From Bacillota bacterium (GTDB taxonomy: Bacteria; Bacillota; Clostridia; Christensenellales; SZUA-584): DNA of 64,000 nt. Location: NCBI GenBank assembly GCA_023460085.1, contig JAEWRI010000022.1, forward strand, positions 1 through 64,000. Direction: 5' to 3'. Positions 16,983 through 24,376 of the stretch are shown piece after piece. The notes beneath the pieces are model-generated. The model was not told where the DNA came from, ran no database searches, and was given only the letters and a program-made list of their open reading frames with translations. The stretch's first letter is position 1, and every line of letters begins with the position of its first letter. Both the position numbers and the translations under genes were made by a program.

Positions 16983-18368
16983 ATGTCAATCGAATATGCT
17001 TTTGCAGTTCCTCATCCTCCGCTGATTATTCCGGAGGTAGGCAGGGGAGAACAGCATAGTATACAGCAAACTATCGATGCGTATGAGACTGCAGGAAGAC
17101 AAATCGCCGCGCTCGCACCGGAGACGGTTGTTATTGTAACGCCTCATTCTGTACTCTACAGCGACTATATTCATATATCTCCAGGGGATTTCGCCGAGGG
17201 GGATCTCAGCCGTTTTGGCGCACCGCAGGTGTCATTGCGCAAATCCTATGACACTGAACTCGTACGCGCCATTTGCGAGCAGGCCGAAGCTGCGGGAATA
17301 TCCGCAGGTACGCGGGGGGAAAAGGATAAGCGGTTGGATCACGGTGCGCTGATACCGCTTTATTTTATTGAACGGTACTTCAGCGATTACATGGTGGTCC
17401 GCATCTCGCTCTCCGGGCTCTCTGCGTTGGAGCACTATCGTTTTGGAAAATGCATACGTCAGGCAGTGGAATGCATCGGCCGCCGCGTGGTGCTTGTCGC
17501 CAGCGGGGATCTATCACATAAGCTTACTTCAGAAGGCCCTTACGGCTATGCGCCCGAAGGTCCCGAATTTGATACACAGCTTACACAAGCGCTTCGGGAA
17601 GCGGATTTCATGCGGCTGTTGCGCTTCGACGAAGGCTTTACAGAAAAAGCTGCGGAATGCGGGCTGCGCTCGTTTATCATCATGACAGGCGCATTGGATG
17701 GGCGCGATGTTAATGCCGAAATGCTGTCTTATGAGGGACCTTTCGGAGTGGGTTACGCGGTCTTTTCGTTTACGGCAGGCAATCAAAACGCAAACCGGCA
17801 GTTTGAAAAAAAGTATCTGGAGGAGGAGCGTCTGAAAATCGAAAAGATGAAGCACGGGGAAGATGCCTTCGTTCGCCTTGCACGGGAATCTCTGGAGACC
17901 TATGTGAAAACCGGACATGCGACGAGGCGTCCGGGCGTGCTCCCCGCGGAACTCAATGACAAACGAGCCGGGGTATTCGTTTCGCTGAAGAAACACGGAC
18001 AACTTCGAGGATGCATTGGCACCATTTCCGCCACGGAGCCTTCCATCGCGGATGAAATTATCCGCAACGCCGTCAGCGCAGGCACGGACGATCCCCGCTT
18101 CGACCCCGTCACCGAAGGAGAACTGCCGGAACTTGTCTACAGCGTCGATGTGCTGGGCGACGCGGAACCCGTGTCTTCAATGGAATCGCTGGATCCGAAA
18201 CGATATGGCGTCATTGTCAGCCACGGATATCGCCGCGGACTGCTGCTGCCAAATCTTGAAGGCATTGATACTGCCCGTCAACAGGTATCCATCGCGTTGA
18301 AGAAAGCAGGTATCTCAACGGAGGAGAAATACAGTCTGGAACGGTTTGAGGTGGTCCGGCATCGATGA
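16983..18368 (+). CDS. amrB-amrA fusion: AmmeMemoRadiSam fusion protein: Memo-like dioxygenase fold plus AMMECR1
   Basis: A 461-residue fusion of two partners of the AmmeMemoRadiSam system. Residues 1 to about 265 form the Memo/class III extradiol dioxygenase fold with candidate metal ligands in VPHPPLI, VTPHSVLY, LDHGALIP and ASGDLSHK. Residues about 290-461 form an AMMECR1 domain (VSLKKHGQLRGCIGT, then NAVSAGTDDPRFDPV). The biochemical role of the system is not firmly known to me; a modification chemistry with the radical SAM partner is the usual inference. The stop codon overlaps the start of that partner (ATGA), so the two are made together. GGAAAGG precedes the ATG. Confidence 0.9.
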   Translation: MSIEYAFAVPHPPLIIPEVGRGEQHSIQQTIDAYETAGRQIAALAPETVVIVTPHSVLYSDYIHISPGDFAEGDLSRFGAPQVSLRKSYDTELVRAICEQAEAAGISAGTRGEKDKRLDHGALIPLYFIERYFSDYMVVRISLSGLSALEHYRFGKCIRQAVECIGRRVVLVASGDLSHKLTSEGPYGYAPEGPEFDTQLTQALREADFMRLLRFDEGFTEKAAECGLRSFIIMTGALDGRDVNAEMLSYEGPFGVGYAVFSFTAGNQNANRQFEKKYLEEERLKIEKMKHGEDAFVRLARESLETYVKTGHATRRPGVLPAELNDKRAGVFVSLKKHGQLRGCIGTISATEPSIADEIIRNAVSAGTDDPRFDPVTEGELPELVYSVDVLGDAEPVSSMESLDPKRYGVIVSHGYRRGLLLPNLEGIDTARQQVSIALKKAGISTEEKYSLERFEVVRHR

Positions 18369-19189
18369 AAGTTCAGTGCAGTATTTGCCCGCACCGCTGT
18401 ACGCTCGAGGAAGGGCAGGCCGGATTCTGCCGCGCTCGCAGCAACCGCGGCGGAGAAATTGCGGATGATAACTACGGCCGGGTTACTGCAATGGCGCTTG
18501 ATCCCATTGAGAAAAAACCGCTTAAGCATTTCTTTCCGGGGAGCCATGTGCTATCTGTTGGCAGCTATGGTTGTAATCTTCGATGTTCCTTCTGTCAGAA
18601 CCATGAAATTTCCATGTGCGGTGACAGCACGCACACCGTGTCTGTATCGCCTGAGTCCATCATCGATAAGGCGCAAGCCTTGGTTTCGCAGGGAAATATC
18701 GGGATCGCTTTTACTTACAACGAACCCTTGATCGGCTACGAATTCGTACGTGACTGCGCTGCAATCGCACATGAGCAAGGGCTTAAGACTGTATTGGTCA
18801 CAAATGGATATATCAACGAAGCACCGCTCGCGGCACTGCTGCCGTTGGTAGATGCAATGAACATAGATCTAAAAGGTTTTACAGAAGCGTACTACCGCAA
18901 GCTTTCCGGTCACATCGCACCCGTCCTGCGCGCAATAGAGATTGCTTCAGGATGCTGCCACGTAGAAATAACCACGCTCATCATCCCCAACGAAAATGAT
19001 TCTCTTGAAGAAATGTACGCGCTTTCCGCATGGTTGTCCGGCATCAGCCCGGATATTCCACTGCACATATCCCGCTTCTTTCCGCGCTATCATATGACCG
19101 ATCGCCCAGCGACCGATATCCCCCATATATATGCTATGGCGGAAACCGCACGAAAAAATCTGCGCTATGTATACGAGGGGAATTGCTGA
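18365..19189 (+). CDS. amrS: AmmeMemoRadiSam system radical SAM enzyme
   Basis: A radical S-adenosylmethionine enzyme of 274 residues related to the pyruvate formate-lyase activase-like group. The 4Fe-4S ligands for SAM cleavage are Cys70, Cys74 and Cys77 in YGCNLRCSFCQN. An N-terminal cysteine set (Cys5, Cys8, Cys12, Cys22) is typical of this family and may bind a further metal. It is translationally coupled to the Memo-AMMECR1 fusion by a four-base overlap. It was probably once annotated as a pyruvate formate-lyase activator; the partner gene argues for the AmmeMemoRadiSam assignment. Substrate unknown. Confidence 0.9.
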   Translation: MKVQCSICPHRCTLEEGQAGFCRARSNRGGEIADDNYGRVTAMALDPIEKKPLKHFFPGSHVLSVGSYGCNLRCSFCQNHEISMCGDSTHTVSVSPESIIDKAQALVSQGNIGIAFTYNEPLIGYEFVRDCAAIAHEQGLKTVLVTNGYINEAPLAALLPLVDAMNIDLKGFTEAYYRKLSGHIAPVLRAIEIASGCCHVEITTLIIPNENDSLEEMYALSAWLSGISPDIPLHISRFFPRYHMTDRPATDIPHIYAMAETARKNLRYVYEGNC

Positions 19190-19205
19190 GTTTTTTACCA
19201 AATGA

Positions 19206-19234
19206 TTGATTCATTTATTCGGCGCTGATATAAT
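19206..19234 (+). promoter_or_regulatory. Promoter of the three-gene zinc-ribbon group
   Basis: TTGATT at 19206-19211 and TATAAT at 19229-19234 are 17 bases apart, with TG at 19226-19227. The expected transcript start near 19241 excludes a start codon at TTG 19249 and supports TTG 19270. Confidence 0.75.
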
Positions 19235-19269
19235 AAAATTCAACTATATTGCCATTTCAGGGGGTTCGT

Positions 19270-20439
19270 TTGGAGGAAGATGTCAAGCAGCCTGTTTTCG
19301 ATTGCGTACTGACCTTTGCAGAAAATGCTGCGAAATATGAGCGTGCTTCTGCCGTGCTGTGGGATGACAAGCTTTGTATCAGTGCGCCCGGTTTCCAGCG
19401 GGAACTGAGGCTTTGCGGCATCTCATCCGTCAGCGCGGAGGATTATCGCGTTTACGTTGATTCTCCACACGGTATGATCGTGCTCTCTATGCTGGGTCAT
19501 CTTTATGAAGATTTTTCACGCTGTTTCATCAAGGCGTTTAACGAGGTGCTTTTCAACGAATCTCTGATGAAAGAGAAGGTCCATTTAGAAACGGAGGGGT
19601 ATTACACATCTCCGTCGGGAGAAACCGCACGAGCCGCATTGCGCATATGCGAGACTGGCGTCGCTGCCCTGCCCGAAACACACGGGCTTGTGCGCATCCC
19701 CTTTTGTATGGTGGAGACCACGGATGTTCAGCCCTATCGGTTTACGCTTACCGACAGACTGGGCCAAAGCTTTATATTTTCCAAGATGGGCCACTCTACC
19801 GACGCGTTTCTTCTCGCTTACCGCAAACGCTATTCTGAGCTGCTGAGAGAGACGAGGGAAAAGCTGAGCGGGATAGCGCCAGCAGATGACGCGCTGGCAG
19901 CGCTGCTGATGGAAGGTATGGTGCAGCCAGTTTCTGCTGTGCGTGCACTTTCTCCCGGCTTTGCCGCTGCATTGGAACAATGGCTTTCCGGTTCCGAACT
20001 TTCCAAAGAGTTTGACTACCTCGGCAGCCTCTCCGGGGATCTCGCTTTTGGCGTGAAACGCGGGCTGATGGGTGAGCTGACGGGCGAAAGCATTATCGTA
20101 CTCGCGCCGGTATTTCACCGGAATGTAATGATTATGGAGAGCCTGGGCGATTCCTCATCGGCGACTTATGTATTTCGCCTTTCCGAGGACGGGAATGCAG
20201 ACCCTTCCGCTTGGCCGCGTTTCCTGCTCGAATTCAATGACAGCATGCTGAGCGTGAATTTTCGCCGTGAGCCGGTTTATTTGAGCGATGAGGCGCTGCG
20301 CGAACCCAGGTATGAAAGCTATGCCCATGCGCTAAGGCGCGTACCTGCGTTGTCCCGGCTGCGCGCGTTGTTTATCGGACGTGCGGTGCATGGCGGTTTC
20401 GATGCGTGGCAGACGAGAATCAAACACTATATGCAGTGA
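19270..20439 (+). CDS. Uncharacterised protein with three similar PH-like segments
   Basis: Not recognised. The 389-residue protein has no signal peptide or membrane segment. Three segments look alike: about 59-98 (YRVYVDSPHG...LYEDFSRCFIKAFNEVL), about 156-195 (YRFTLTDRLG...STDAFLLAYRKRYSELL) and about 300-335 (YVFRLSEDG...WPRFLLEFNDSML). Each is a strand, a turn and an amphipathic helix, as in pleckstrin-homology-like folds. I start at TTG 19270 because AGGGGG lies five bases before it and the promoter spacing rules out TTG 19249. Two zinc-ribbon genes follow closely, suggesting a common complex. Function unknown. Confidence 0.75.
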   Translation: MEEDVKQPVFDCVLTFAENAAKYERASAVLWDDKLCISAPGFQRELRLCGISSVSAEDYRVYVDSPHGMIVLSMLGHLYEDFSRCFIKAFNEVLFNESLMKEKVHLETEGYYTSPSGETARAALRICETGVAALPETHGLVRIPFCMVETTDVQPYRFTLTDRLGQSFIFSKMGHSTDAFLLAYRKRYSELLRETREKLSGIAPADDALAALLMEGMVQPVSAVRALSPGFAAALEQWLSGSELSKEFDYLGSLSGDLAFGVKRGLMGELTGESIIVLAPVFHRNVMIMESLGDSSSATYVFRLSEDGNADPSAWPRFLLEFNDSMLSVNFRREPVYLSDEALREPRYESYAHALRRVPALSRLRALFIGRAVHGGFDAWQTRIKHYMQ

Positions 20440-20451
20440 GGGAGAATTTTT

Positions 20452-20778
20452 ATGGCAGGCTACGATAAGCCCTGTATTGGGTGCGGCACACTCATTGGCT
20501 ATGACAGCAATTTCTGTCCGGTATGCGGCAGGCTGAGCCCTTTCTATGACGCATGCCCCACATGCGCGGCTGAAATCAAACGCACGTATCAGCGCTGTCC
20601 CTCATGCGGACGGGAGCTTTACGTCACCTGTCCCAGCTGCGGGCAGCGGACGTTCGTTGCGGATCGATGTGATGCCTGCAAGGCGTCACTGATGCGGCAA
20701 TGTGCCAATCCGCGCTGCGGCATGCCGCAGTTCTTCATGAACACCAAATGCACCGCTTGCGGTAAAAAGATAAAATAA
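20452..20778 (+). CDS. Multi-zinc-ribbon protein
   Basis: A 108-residue protein with a long series of CxxC pairs (CIGCG, CPVCG, CPTCA, CPSCG twice, CDACK, a CxxxxC pair and CTACG), enough for four zinc ribbons in a double-zinc-ribbon layout. There are no other domains. Such ribbons mediate protein or nucleic acid contact; no specific role is visible. It starts 12 bases after the preceding gene behind GGGAG and is followed after 16 bases by another ribbon protein. Confidence 0.85.
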   Translation: MAGYDKPCIGCGTLIGYDSNFCPVCGRLSPFYDACPTCAAEIKRTYQRCPSCGRELYVTCPSCGQRTFVADRCDACKASLMRQCANPRCGMPQFFMNTKCTACGKKIK

Positions 20779-20794
20779 CAAGGAGGCTTTCACC

Positions 20795-21469
20795 ATGATG
20801 CAGGCATTTACGCGCAATTACGAGGATAACAGCACCGAGGCCGGTTTCCAGTTCACGTTTTATTGTGATGTCTGCCACGACGGCTTTAAAACATCCTTTC
20901 TCGAGTCAGAAACCTACAAGAAAGGTACGCTTTTCAGAGGCATTACCAGAGGCGTAGGCGCAGCCGCCAGTTTATTTGGAGGCGGCGGCATATTGGGCGG
21001 CATCCATAACGCGGCCTATCAGGGCGAGCATGTGCTGTCCGAGCGTTTCAACGGCATGACTCCCGAGTGGCAGAAGGAGCATGAAAAGGCTTTTGCAGCT
21101 GCTCAGAATGAAGCAAAGCAGCATTTCCACCGCTGCAACAAGTGCCACCTTTGGGTATGTGACTCTTGCTGGAACGATGAAGTGGGTCTCTGTGCGGAAT
21201 GCGCTCCCCGCATGAACGTCGAAATCGCCGCTGCCCGCGCGGATAAAATGAAACGGGATATATGGGACAAAGCGGATGAAACGCAGGTATTCAAAGGCGA
21301 GATTGAACAAAAAGCCACGTTCTGTCCGAACTGCGGCAAACCCGCGGGACAGAGCAAATTCTGCACGAACTGCGGCGCGAACCTCGCGCTCAACGTCTGC
21401 CCGAATTGCGGTGCGGAAAACGATCAGAGTGTTCGCTTCTGCGGCGAATGCGGCACCAAGCTGAAATAG
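20795..21469 (+). CDS. Zinc-ribbon protein with glycine-rich central segment
   Basis: A 224-residue protein. The N-terminal region has CDVC (residues about 24-27), a glycine-rich hydrophobic stretch near residues 50-70 (AASLFGGGGILGG), a central CNKC/CDSC/CAEC cluster, and two C-terminal ribbons (CPNCG..CTNCG and CPNCG..CGECG). The glycine-rich piece might be membrane-associated but is too short to be a confident transmembrane helix. AAGGAGG precedes ATG 20795; ATG 20798 is an equal alternative. It closes the three-gene group, and a hairpin terminator follows. Confidence 0.85.
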   Translation: MMQAFTRNYEDNSTEAGFQFTFYCDVCHDGFKTSFLESETYKKGTLFRGITRGVGAAASLFGGGGILGGIHNAAYQGEHVLSERFNGMTPEWQKEHEKAFAAAQNEAKQHFHRCNKCHLWVCDSCWNDEVGLCAECAPRMNVEIAAARADKMKRDIWDKADETQVFKGEIEQKATFCPNCGKPAGQSKFCTNCGANLALNVCPNCGAENDQSVRFCGECGTKLK

Positions 21470-21471
21470 CT

Positions 21472-21525
21472 GACCACCAGCGCCCTTCGCGGGCAAATTG
21501 TTTTACGGGGGCGGTGGTTGCTTTT
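21472..21525 (+). terminator. Terminator after the zinc-ribbon group
   Basis: An imperfect inverted repeat pairs accacc-agcgccc with gggcggtggt around a central region, followed by TTTT at 21522-21525. A smaller hairpin (gccc ttc gcgggc) is nested inside. Confidence 0.5.
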
Positions 21526-21587
21526 ATTCACCGAAAATGATATCTTATTGCGGGACAGGCCAACCGCGCATTCCCCAGGTATTACCG

Positions 21588-21612
21588 TTTGCGTGTGGAC
21601 TTTTCACGCAAA
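21588..21612 (+). repeat. Inverted repeat before the GT2-GtrA gene
   Basis: TTTGCGTG at 21588-21595 and CACGCAAA at 21605-21612 are a perfect eight-base inverted repeat with a nine-base loop, 12 bases before the start codon and immediately before the purine-rich ribosome site. It could be an operator or an RNA hairpin that affects translation. Confidence 0.5.
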
Positions 21613-21624
21613 TAAAGGACATCT

Positions 21625-22668
21625 ATGGAATATTTACGACAAATCGCCGTATTGATACCGGCATACAAGCCCGATGAAAAACTGATAAAGCTCGCCGAAG
21701 AGCTGCTCCGACAGGACTTTTTCGAGATACTGATCGTCGACGATGGCGGAGGCGCGCAATATCAGCCGATTTTTACCGAACTCAGCAAAATGGGCTGCCG
21801 CGTTCTCGTTCATGCCATCAACATGGGCAAAGGGCGTGCGATGAAGACCGGTTTCAACGATCTGCTCTCGCGCGGCTGTGACATCCGAGGGGTCGTCACG
21901 GCGGACGCGGATGGTCAGCATCTGGTAAAAGACATCATTCGAATTTCTGATATGCTGCTGACCACTGAGAATACCATGGTATTGGGAAAACGCAAGTTCG
22001 CGGATATGCCGCTGAGAAGCCGCTGCGGCAACACCATCACGCGCAGCGTGTTCAATTTCGTCAGCGGTCAGAAGATCACCGACACGCAGACCGGGCTGCG
22101 CGGGTTTCCGATGTCGGCGCTGCCAGCACTCTTGGCGCTTTCGGGCGATCGCTACGAATACGAGATGAATATGCTGCTGGAGGCTTCTTCGCTGGAGATC
22201 AAGTTGGCAGAGATCGAGATCGACACGGTCTACATTGATAACAACCGCGGATCTCATTTCAATGCATGGAGGGATTCCTGGCGGATCTATAAATTGATAA
22301 TCCTTTTTATCGGATCCTCACTGTTTTCTTTTCTGCTGGACTACGGCCTGTATGTTCTGTTTCTTTCCCTTGTTCCCAAGGATATGCCGATTTCCAATGT
22401 GGTGATTGCCTATATCGCCGCGCGCATTATCAGCTCCGTGGTGAATTTCCTGATCAACCGCAACGTGATATTCGCGAAAGACAAAAAGCAAAATCTCAAG
22501 CGCCATTTGATTGGGTACTACCTTCTGGTTGTCTGTATTATGATCGTCAACACATTTCTGGTACGTTGGCTTTCGCTCTATGTCAATGAGTATATCGCAA
22601 AGCTGCCTGTTGAGTTGGTGATGTTTTTCGTCAGCTTTATTGTACAGAAGAAAGTGATATTCAAATAG
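21625..22668 (+). CDS. GT2 glycosyltransferase fused to a GtrA-like membrane domain
   Basis: A 347-residue fusion. Residues 1 to about 215 are a dolichol-phosphate-mannose-synthase-type GT-A transferase (VLIPAYKPDE, IVDDGGG, NMGKGRAMKTGF, TADADGQH with the metal-binding DxD, and a later DTQTGLRGF). Residues about 225-347 are a GtrA-like domain with four hydrophobic helices. The expected role is making a polyprenyl-phosphate sugar and passing or flipping it across the membrane for cell-wall or teichoic acid decoration; the exact sugar is unknown. It is a single-gene unit between a terminator and the lgt promoter. Confidence 0.88.
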   Translation: MEYLRQIAVLIPAYKPDEKLIKLAEELLRQDFFEILIVDDGGGAQYQPIFTELSKMGCRVLVHAINMGKGRAMKTGFNDLLSRGCDIRGVVTADADGQHLVKDIIRISDMLLTTENTMVLGKRKFADMPLRSRCGNTITRSVFNFVSGQKITDTQTGLRGFPMSALPALLALSGDRYEYEMNMLLEASSLEIKLAEIEIDTVYIDNNRGSHFNAWRDSWRIYKLIILFIGSSLFSFLLDYGLYVLFLSLVPKDMPISNVVIAYIAARIISSVVNFLINRNVIFAKDKKQNLKRHLIGYYLLVVCIMIVNTFLVRWLSLYVNEYIAKLPVELVMFFVSFIVQKKVIFK

Positions 22669-22703
22669 GCTTCCGTAGAGGGCAGGGCATTCCCAATGTT
22701 TCC

Positions 22704-22732
22704 TTGACCGTCCGGGATTAGACCACTATAAT
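22704..22732 (+). promoter_or_regulatory. Promoter of lgt
   Basis: TTGACC at 22704-22709 and a perfect TATAAT at 22727-22732 are separated by 17 bases. This is the best vegetative promoter in the window. Confidence 0.85.
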
Positions 22733-22759
22733 GAGTATATTATTTTGCGGAGGACAACC

Positions 22760-24301
22760 ATGAACAATGCTTTATTGAATGCCTCGCTGGAAGCTAAGAA
22801 TGCAGCGACTGGCGTCGCGTTTTATATCGGTGCCAAACCAATATTCTGGTACGGTATCATTATCGCAGTCGGCCTCGTCGCAGGGGTTTTTGTTGGTCTT
22901 ATGGAGGCCAAACGCAGAGGGTACCGTTCCGAACTGGTACTCGATTTTATATTGATTGCTGTACCCATATGCATTCTATGCGCGCGCCTGTATTATGTCA
23001 TTTTCGAATGGAATAACATGGATTACGCGGCCAATCCGCTTCATATTTTCTATGTATGGGAAGGCGGCCTCGCAATTTACGGAGGCGTAATCGGCGGTGC
23101 GATTGCCGCGCTGATATTCTATAAGTGGCGCAGGATTTCCATGGGAGAGATGCTTGATATCGCGGCGCCCGGCCTCATTATCGGTCAGGCGATTGGCCGC
23201 TGGGGCAACTTTACCAATCAGGAAGCCTTCGGAAATCTGGTTACAAACCCCTCGATGCAGTGGTTTCCATACTCAGTTTATATCGAAAATGCAAAAACCA
23301 TCGACGGTATCACATATGCTCCCGGTTTTTATCAGGCAACGTTCTTCTATGAGTCCATGTGGAATCTCATTGTGTTCGCGGTGCTGATGCTCCTTCGCAA
23401 AAAAATAAAGGTACGCGGCGGGCTTTTCGCGCTCTACGTCACGCTGTACGGATTCGGCCGCTTCTGGATAGAGCAGCTGCGCACGGACAGTCTCATGATG
23501 GGCAACATGCGCGTATCCCAGGGGCTCAGCGAGCTGCTGTTCTTCGGCGGCATTGCGTACCTCGTCTATATGTACTTCACCAAGCGCGAATACGCTCCGT
23601 ATTCCGGCTACTACAGTCTTGGGCTTACAGAAGAGCAGGTGGAAGGGCTTAAAGGAAAAAATTCGCTGCTGAACGCGAAGCTGGAGCTCAGCAAGGCAAA
23701 ATGGCTGTCAGAGATAATGCATAAGGGTGGCATGACATCCCCGCGCTACCGCGCCATCAAGGAGAAAGCGGCGCTTTGGAATGAAAAAGCCGACAAGCTG
23801 CGCGAGGAGTTGGGCGAGGAAAACCCGAAGGCGGCCGCAGCCCTCAAGAAGGCGGAAGCACTGACCGCCAAGGCGGACAAGATCAACGCGAAGGGTAATC
23901 TCACAGCGCAGCTTGATGTTGCACAACGGGATGCAGACAAGGCAAAGGAACACTATGAATCGCTGAAAAATACCGATGCGGACAGCACAGAGGCGCTTGA
24001 AGCACAGGAAAAGTCGGAGACAGCCGCACTGCTCGTTGAGAAGATCAAGGACAATCTCGAAGAAGAGCAGAAGAGCCGGGAAGCCTGGTTTGAAAAAGCC
24101 GAACTCAATATTGAGATGCTGGAGGATCGGGTCAGGATAGAGGAGGAGCGCGCCAAGGAAGCGGAAGCTCAGAAAATGAAAAAGAAGAGTAAGCCGGAGA
24201 AAGACGAGTCGTCAAATCCGGACGAGGAATATGAAGTCGAGTCTGGGAAAGACGGCGAAGACACAGAGTCCGAAAAAGACGGCAAGAAAGACGAGAAATA
24301 A
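22760..24301 (+). CDS. lgt: Prolipoprotein diacylglyceryl transferase with long charged C-terminal tail
   Basis: Transfers diacylglycerol from phosphatidylglycerol to the lipobox cysteine of prelipoproteins, in the cytoplasmic membrane. Residues 1 to about 275 are a complete Lgt with several membrane helices and the signature GRWGNFTNQEAFG, plus the conserved GLAIYGGVIGG and YGFGRFWIEQLR. Residues about 285-513 are an extra tail rich in Lys, Glu and Ala with heptad-like spacing, predicted coiled coil, ending in a highly acidic/basic stretch. Typical Lgt is 260-290 residues, so the tail nearly doubles it. GGAGG at 22749-22753 fixes the ATG at 22760. The tail has no recognised domain. Confidence 0.93.
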   Translation: MNNALLNASLEAKNAATGVAFYIGAKPIFWYGIIIAVGLVAGVFVGLMEAKRRGYRSELVLDFILIAVPICILCARLYYVIFEWNNMDYAANPLHIFYVWEGGLAIYGGVIGGAIAALIFYKWRRISMGEMLDIAAPGLIIGQAIGRWGNFTNQEAFGNLVTNPSMQWFPYSVYIENAKTIDGITYAPGFYQATFFYESMWNLIVFAVLMLLRKKIKVRGGLFALYVTLYGFGRFWIEQLRTDSLMMGNMRVSQGLSELLFFGGIAYLVYMYFTKREYAPYSGYYSLGLTEEQVEGLKGKNSLLNAKLELSKAKWLSEIMHKGGMTSPRYRAIKEKAALWNEKADKLREELGEENPKAAAALKKAEALTAKADKINAKGNLTAQLDVAQRDADKAKEHYESLKNTDADSTEALEAQEKSETAALLVEKIKDNLEEEQKSREAWFEKAELNIEMLEDRVRIEEERAKEAEAQKMKKKSKPEKDESSNPDEEYEVESGKDGEDTESEKDGKKDEK

Positions 24302-24316
24302 ATAAGACACCACGAA

Positions 24317-24343
24317 ACGCCCGCCATTCGGCGGGCGTCCGTT
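24317..24343 (+). terminator. Terminator after lgt
   Basis: A perfect nine-pair stem (acgcccgcc / ggcgggcgt) with an attc loop at 24317-24338 is followed by ccgttt, a short and interrupted T run. Confidence 0.55.
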
Positions 24344-24376
24344 TACCCTCAGTGCTGTCTTTTCAGGAGTAATGAC

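Noticed and set aside
19249..19269. TTG 19249 as the start of the triple-repeat protein
   Set aside because: It would be only about eight bases from the transcript start given by the promoter at 19206-19234, and it lacks a ribosome site; TTG 19270 has AGGGGG.
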